DNA of 16,415 nt from JBCCSZ01 sp039199225 (GTDB lineage: Bacteria; Bacteroidota; Bacteroidia; Chitinophagales; Saprospiraceae). Each line of letters starts with the position of its first letter. Positions within the stretch are counted from its first letter, which is position 1. The position numbers and the translations under genes are program-made. The notes under the pieces were generated by a model that saw nothing but the letters and a program-made list of their open reading frames with translations, was not told the DNA's origin and did no database searches. The stretch covers positions 1 to 16,415 of the forward strand of contig JBCCSZ010000173.1 in assembly GCA_039199225.1 (NCBI GenBank), written 5' to 3'. Below, one piece after another: positions 15,119 to 16,415 of the stretch.

Positions 15119-15126
15119 TATCTTTG
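15119..15126 (+). promoter_or_regulatory. Promoter -7 element of the DUF177-rpmF unit (TATCTTTG)
   Basis: An exact TAnnTTTG match 28 nt before ATG 15155, giving a very short leader. A TTTTG at 15083-15087 is too far upstream (31-nt gap) to be a normal -33 partner. Confidence 0.55.
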
Positions 15127-15154
15127 CCCCGCATTTTTAAGAAGTTCTTTTAAA

Positions 15155-15697
15155 ATGTCTGAATTAAAGCATTATACTCTTCCGCTGAGAGGATTGAGAG
15201 ATGGCATGCATACCTTTGATTTCGAGGTAGATAACCACTTCTTCCGTCATTTTGAGGCGTCTCCTATCAAGGAAGGAGTATTTACAGTTCAATTGTTCTT
15301 TGACAAGCGCCCAGACCTGATCGTCATGACTTTTCAGATGGACGGTAAGTTTCAAACAGCCTGCGATCGCTGCCTGAATCCCATCTATCTCCCCATCAGG
15401 GACAGTCATCAGCTCATGGTAAAGTTTTCAGAAACGCCTTCTGAAGAGGCAGAGGTGGTCTTCATTCCACCTGGCAGCACCGAGTTGAATGTTGCTAAAT
15501 TTATCTATGAGTATATTTGCCTGTCCATGCCGATGGTAAAAATCTATGATTGTGAGTCGGAAGAAAATCCGCCCTGCAATTTCAAAATGCTGCAATACCT
15601 GGAACCAGAGACCAATTCGGAATCAGAGGACCAGCAAGACGAAGAAAAAAACGATAATCCCATCTGGGACGCTCTCAAGAATTTCAAAAAAGATTAA
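15155..15697 (+). CDS. DUF177 (YceD-like) protein
   Basis: A 180-residue cytoplasmic protein of the DUF177/YceD family, found across bacteria directly upstream of the L32 gene and tied to 23S rRNA or large-subunit biogenesis in studied relatives. The key motif ACDRCLNPI gives Cys70 and Cys73. Before it come LPLRGLRDGMHTFDFEVD (9-26) and the strand FTVQLFFDKRPDLIVMTFQMDGKF; after it VVFIPPGSTELNVAKFIYEYICLSMPM (about 105-131). A second cysteine pair in the form DCESEENPPC is looser than the usual arrangement. The tail is acidic and then ends in NPIWDALKNFKKD, a conserved-looking ending in this phylum. The gene is followed after 42 bp by rpmF and shares its transcript. Confidence 0.88.
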   Translation: MSELKHYTLPLRGLRDGMHTFDFEVDNHFFRHFEASPIKEGVFTVQLFFDKRPDLIVMTFQMDGKFQTACDRCLNPIYLPIRDSHQLMVKFSETPSEEAEVVFIPPGSTELNVAKFIYEYICLSMPMVKIYDCESEENPPCNFKMLQYLEPETNSESEDQQDEEKNDNPIWDALKNFKKD

Positions 15698-15739
15698 ATC
15701 GGCTGCCCGAGCAGCCTTCACTTATAAAACAAAAGAGAA

Positions 15740-15934
15740 ATGGCACATCCAAAGAGTCGGATATCCAAGCAACGCAAGCGCAAGCGTAGAACGCACAAGA
15801 AGGCAGCGATTCCGCAAATTGCTAAGTGCTCTACAACCGGCGAACCTCATATCTACCATCGGTCTTACTGGCTGGAAGGTAATATGTACTACAAAGGCCA
15901 GCTTGTTATCAAAGCCGACGAAGTAGAAGAATAA
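15740..15934 (+). CDS. rpmF: 50S ribosomal protein L32, zinc-independent type
   Basis: A 64-residue protein with the standard basic L32 N-terminus (AHPKSRISKQRKRKRRTHKKA), which threads into the large subunit. The later half, IAKCSTTGEPHIYHRSYWLEGNMYYKGQLVI, keeps the spacing of L32 but has only one cysteine (Cys30) where zinc-ribbon L32 proteins have four. The second CxxCG is replaced by a slightly longer segment. As far as I recall, this cysteine-poor form is the usual one in Flavobacteriia and related groups, so it is probably the only, fully functional L32 rather than a zinc-starvation paralogue. It lies behind the DUF177 gene in the conserved order and ahead of a terminator. Confidence 0.97.
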   Translation: MAHPKSRISKQRKRKRRTHKKAAIPQIAKCSTTGEPHIYHRSYWLEGNMYYKGQLVIKADEVEE

Positions 15935-15966
15935 AACGACATCTGAGCATGTCTAAAATATAACTC

Positions 15967-16000
15967 AAAGCTCCCATATAAGTGATATGCGGGGCTTTTT
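15967..16000 (+). terminator. Intrinsic terminator after rpmF
   Basis: AAAGCTCCCATAT (15967-15979) pairs with ATATGCGGGGCTTT (15985-15998) with one G-U pair and one bulge, around a 5-nt loop, followed by more T. It lies 32 bp beyond the rpmF stop and separates it from the RidA gene. Confidence 0.8.
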
Positions 16001-16038
16001 GTGTTTTCTTTCCTTTTATCATCAAACACCACTCTCCA

Positions 16039-16415
16039 ATGAAAAAAATAGTCAAAACCGATCACGCCCCTGCTCCCGTAGGTCCCTACAACCAAGCTGT
16101 TTTCTACGGCGATCTCCTATTCGCTTCCGGCCAAATTGCCCTGGACCCCGCAAGCGGCCAGCTGGTCACAGATTCCATCGAAGCAGAAACCCACCAGGTC
16201 ATGAAAAACATCCGAGCCGTCCTCACCGAGGCGGGAATGACCTTCGAAAACATCCTCAAATGCTCGGTCTTCGTAGCCGATATGAACCAATACAGCCGCA
16301 TCAATACCGTCTACTCCGAATACTTCAACGACGACACTGCCCCCGCCCGTGAACTGGTAGAGGTCGCCAACTTACCCAAATTTGTCAATATCGAAATTTC
16401 TGTAATCGCAGGGAA
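16039..16415 (+). CDS. ridA: RidA-family reactive enamine/imine deaminase (3' end cut by window)
   Basis: ATG 16039 opens a frame that runs off the window after 125 complete codons; the family is usually about 125-130 residues, so only the last few are missing. Motifs: APVGPYNQAV (11-20), FASGQIALDPASG (28-40), QVMKNIRAVLTEAGM (53-67) and APARELVEVANLPKFVNIEISVIAG (101-125). Arg104 in PAR and Glu119 are the residues that bind and activate the imine substrate in RidA proteins, which hydrolyse 2-aminoacrylate-type intermediates and protect PLP enzymes. It is cytoplasmic and trimeric in known members. A terminator lies upstream, so it should have its own promoter; none matching TAnnTTTG is seen in the 38-bp gap. 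Confidence 0.95.
   Translation, partial: MKKIVKTDHAPAPVGPYNQAVFYGDLLFASGQIALDPASGQLVTDSIEAETHQVMKNIRAVLTEAGMTFENILKCSVFVADMNQYSRINTVYSEYFNDDTAPARELVEVANLPKFVNIEISVIAG

Noticed and set aside
1..16415. CRISPR arrays, IS elements, prophage, tRNA or rRNA genes
   Set aside because: No spacer-repeat array, transposase, integrase or cloverleaf pattern was recognised anywhere in the window.

Overview
The window looks like chromosomal DNA from a Bacteroidota bacterium, most likely of the Saprospiria type (Lewinella or Haliscomenobacter relatives). The evidence is a 1770-residue secreted protein ending in a type B type IX secretion (CHU_C) sorting domain, promoter-like elements of the phylum's TAnnTTTG -7 type, genes without clear Shine-Dalgarno sequences, and a ribosomal protein L32 of the cysteine-poor kind. 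The genus assignment is inference. No phage, IS, CRISPR, tRNA or rRNA genes were recognised.

Layout from left to right. 1-1285: the 3' end of a GNAT acetyltransferase gene, a DinB-like protein, and a small DUF4177-like protein whose start codon sits directly behind a perfect 11-bp hairpin. 1452-6764: a giant cell-surface or secreted protein made of a signal peptide, an M43 (pappalysin/cytophagalysin) zinc protease, two PKD-like domains, a calcium-binding/FG-GAP region, a CARDB-like part, four 51-residue two-cysteine repeats, a SprB-like repeat and the sorting domain. 6774-6923: an intergenic cluster of direct and inverted repeats. 6985-8731: a likely operon of an outer-membrane beta-barrel protein, a TlpA-type thioredoxin and a periplasmic redoxin, closed by a strong terminator. 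8878-10086: a single-pass membrane protein with an EAD11-like cytoplasmic domain and a periplasmic OmpA peptidoglycan-binding domain. 10110-10847 (minus): cutC. 10927-11418: an unrecognised lipoprotein. 11546-11614 (minus): a possible 22-residue membrane peptide that shares a symmetric terminator with the lipoprotein gene. 11923-12846 (minus): a Mn-type superoxide dismutase with a 100-residue histone H1-like tail. 13082-14476: fumC. 14547-15073: about 500 bp without a convincing protein gene but with a dense series of hairpins between a promoter-like site and two terminators, which I read as an undescribed or unrecognised structured RNA. 15155-15934: the DUF177 (YceD)-rpmF pair and a terminator. 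16039 to the end: a RidA-family gene cut by the window edge.

Most genes are housekeeping or envelope genes in short independent transcription units. The items most worth a second look are the EAD11-like/OmpA fusion (a possible link between the cell envelope and a conflict or signalling system), the structured RNA locus at about 14674-15025, the SOD with a DNA-binding-like tail, the 22-residue membrane peptide, and the tandem two-cysteine repeat array in the giant protease.
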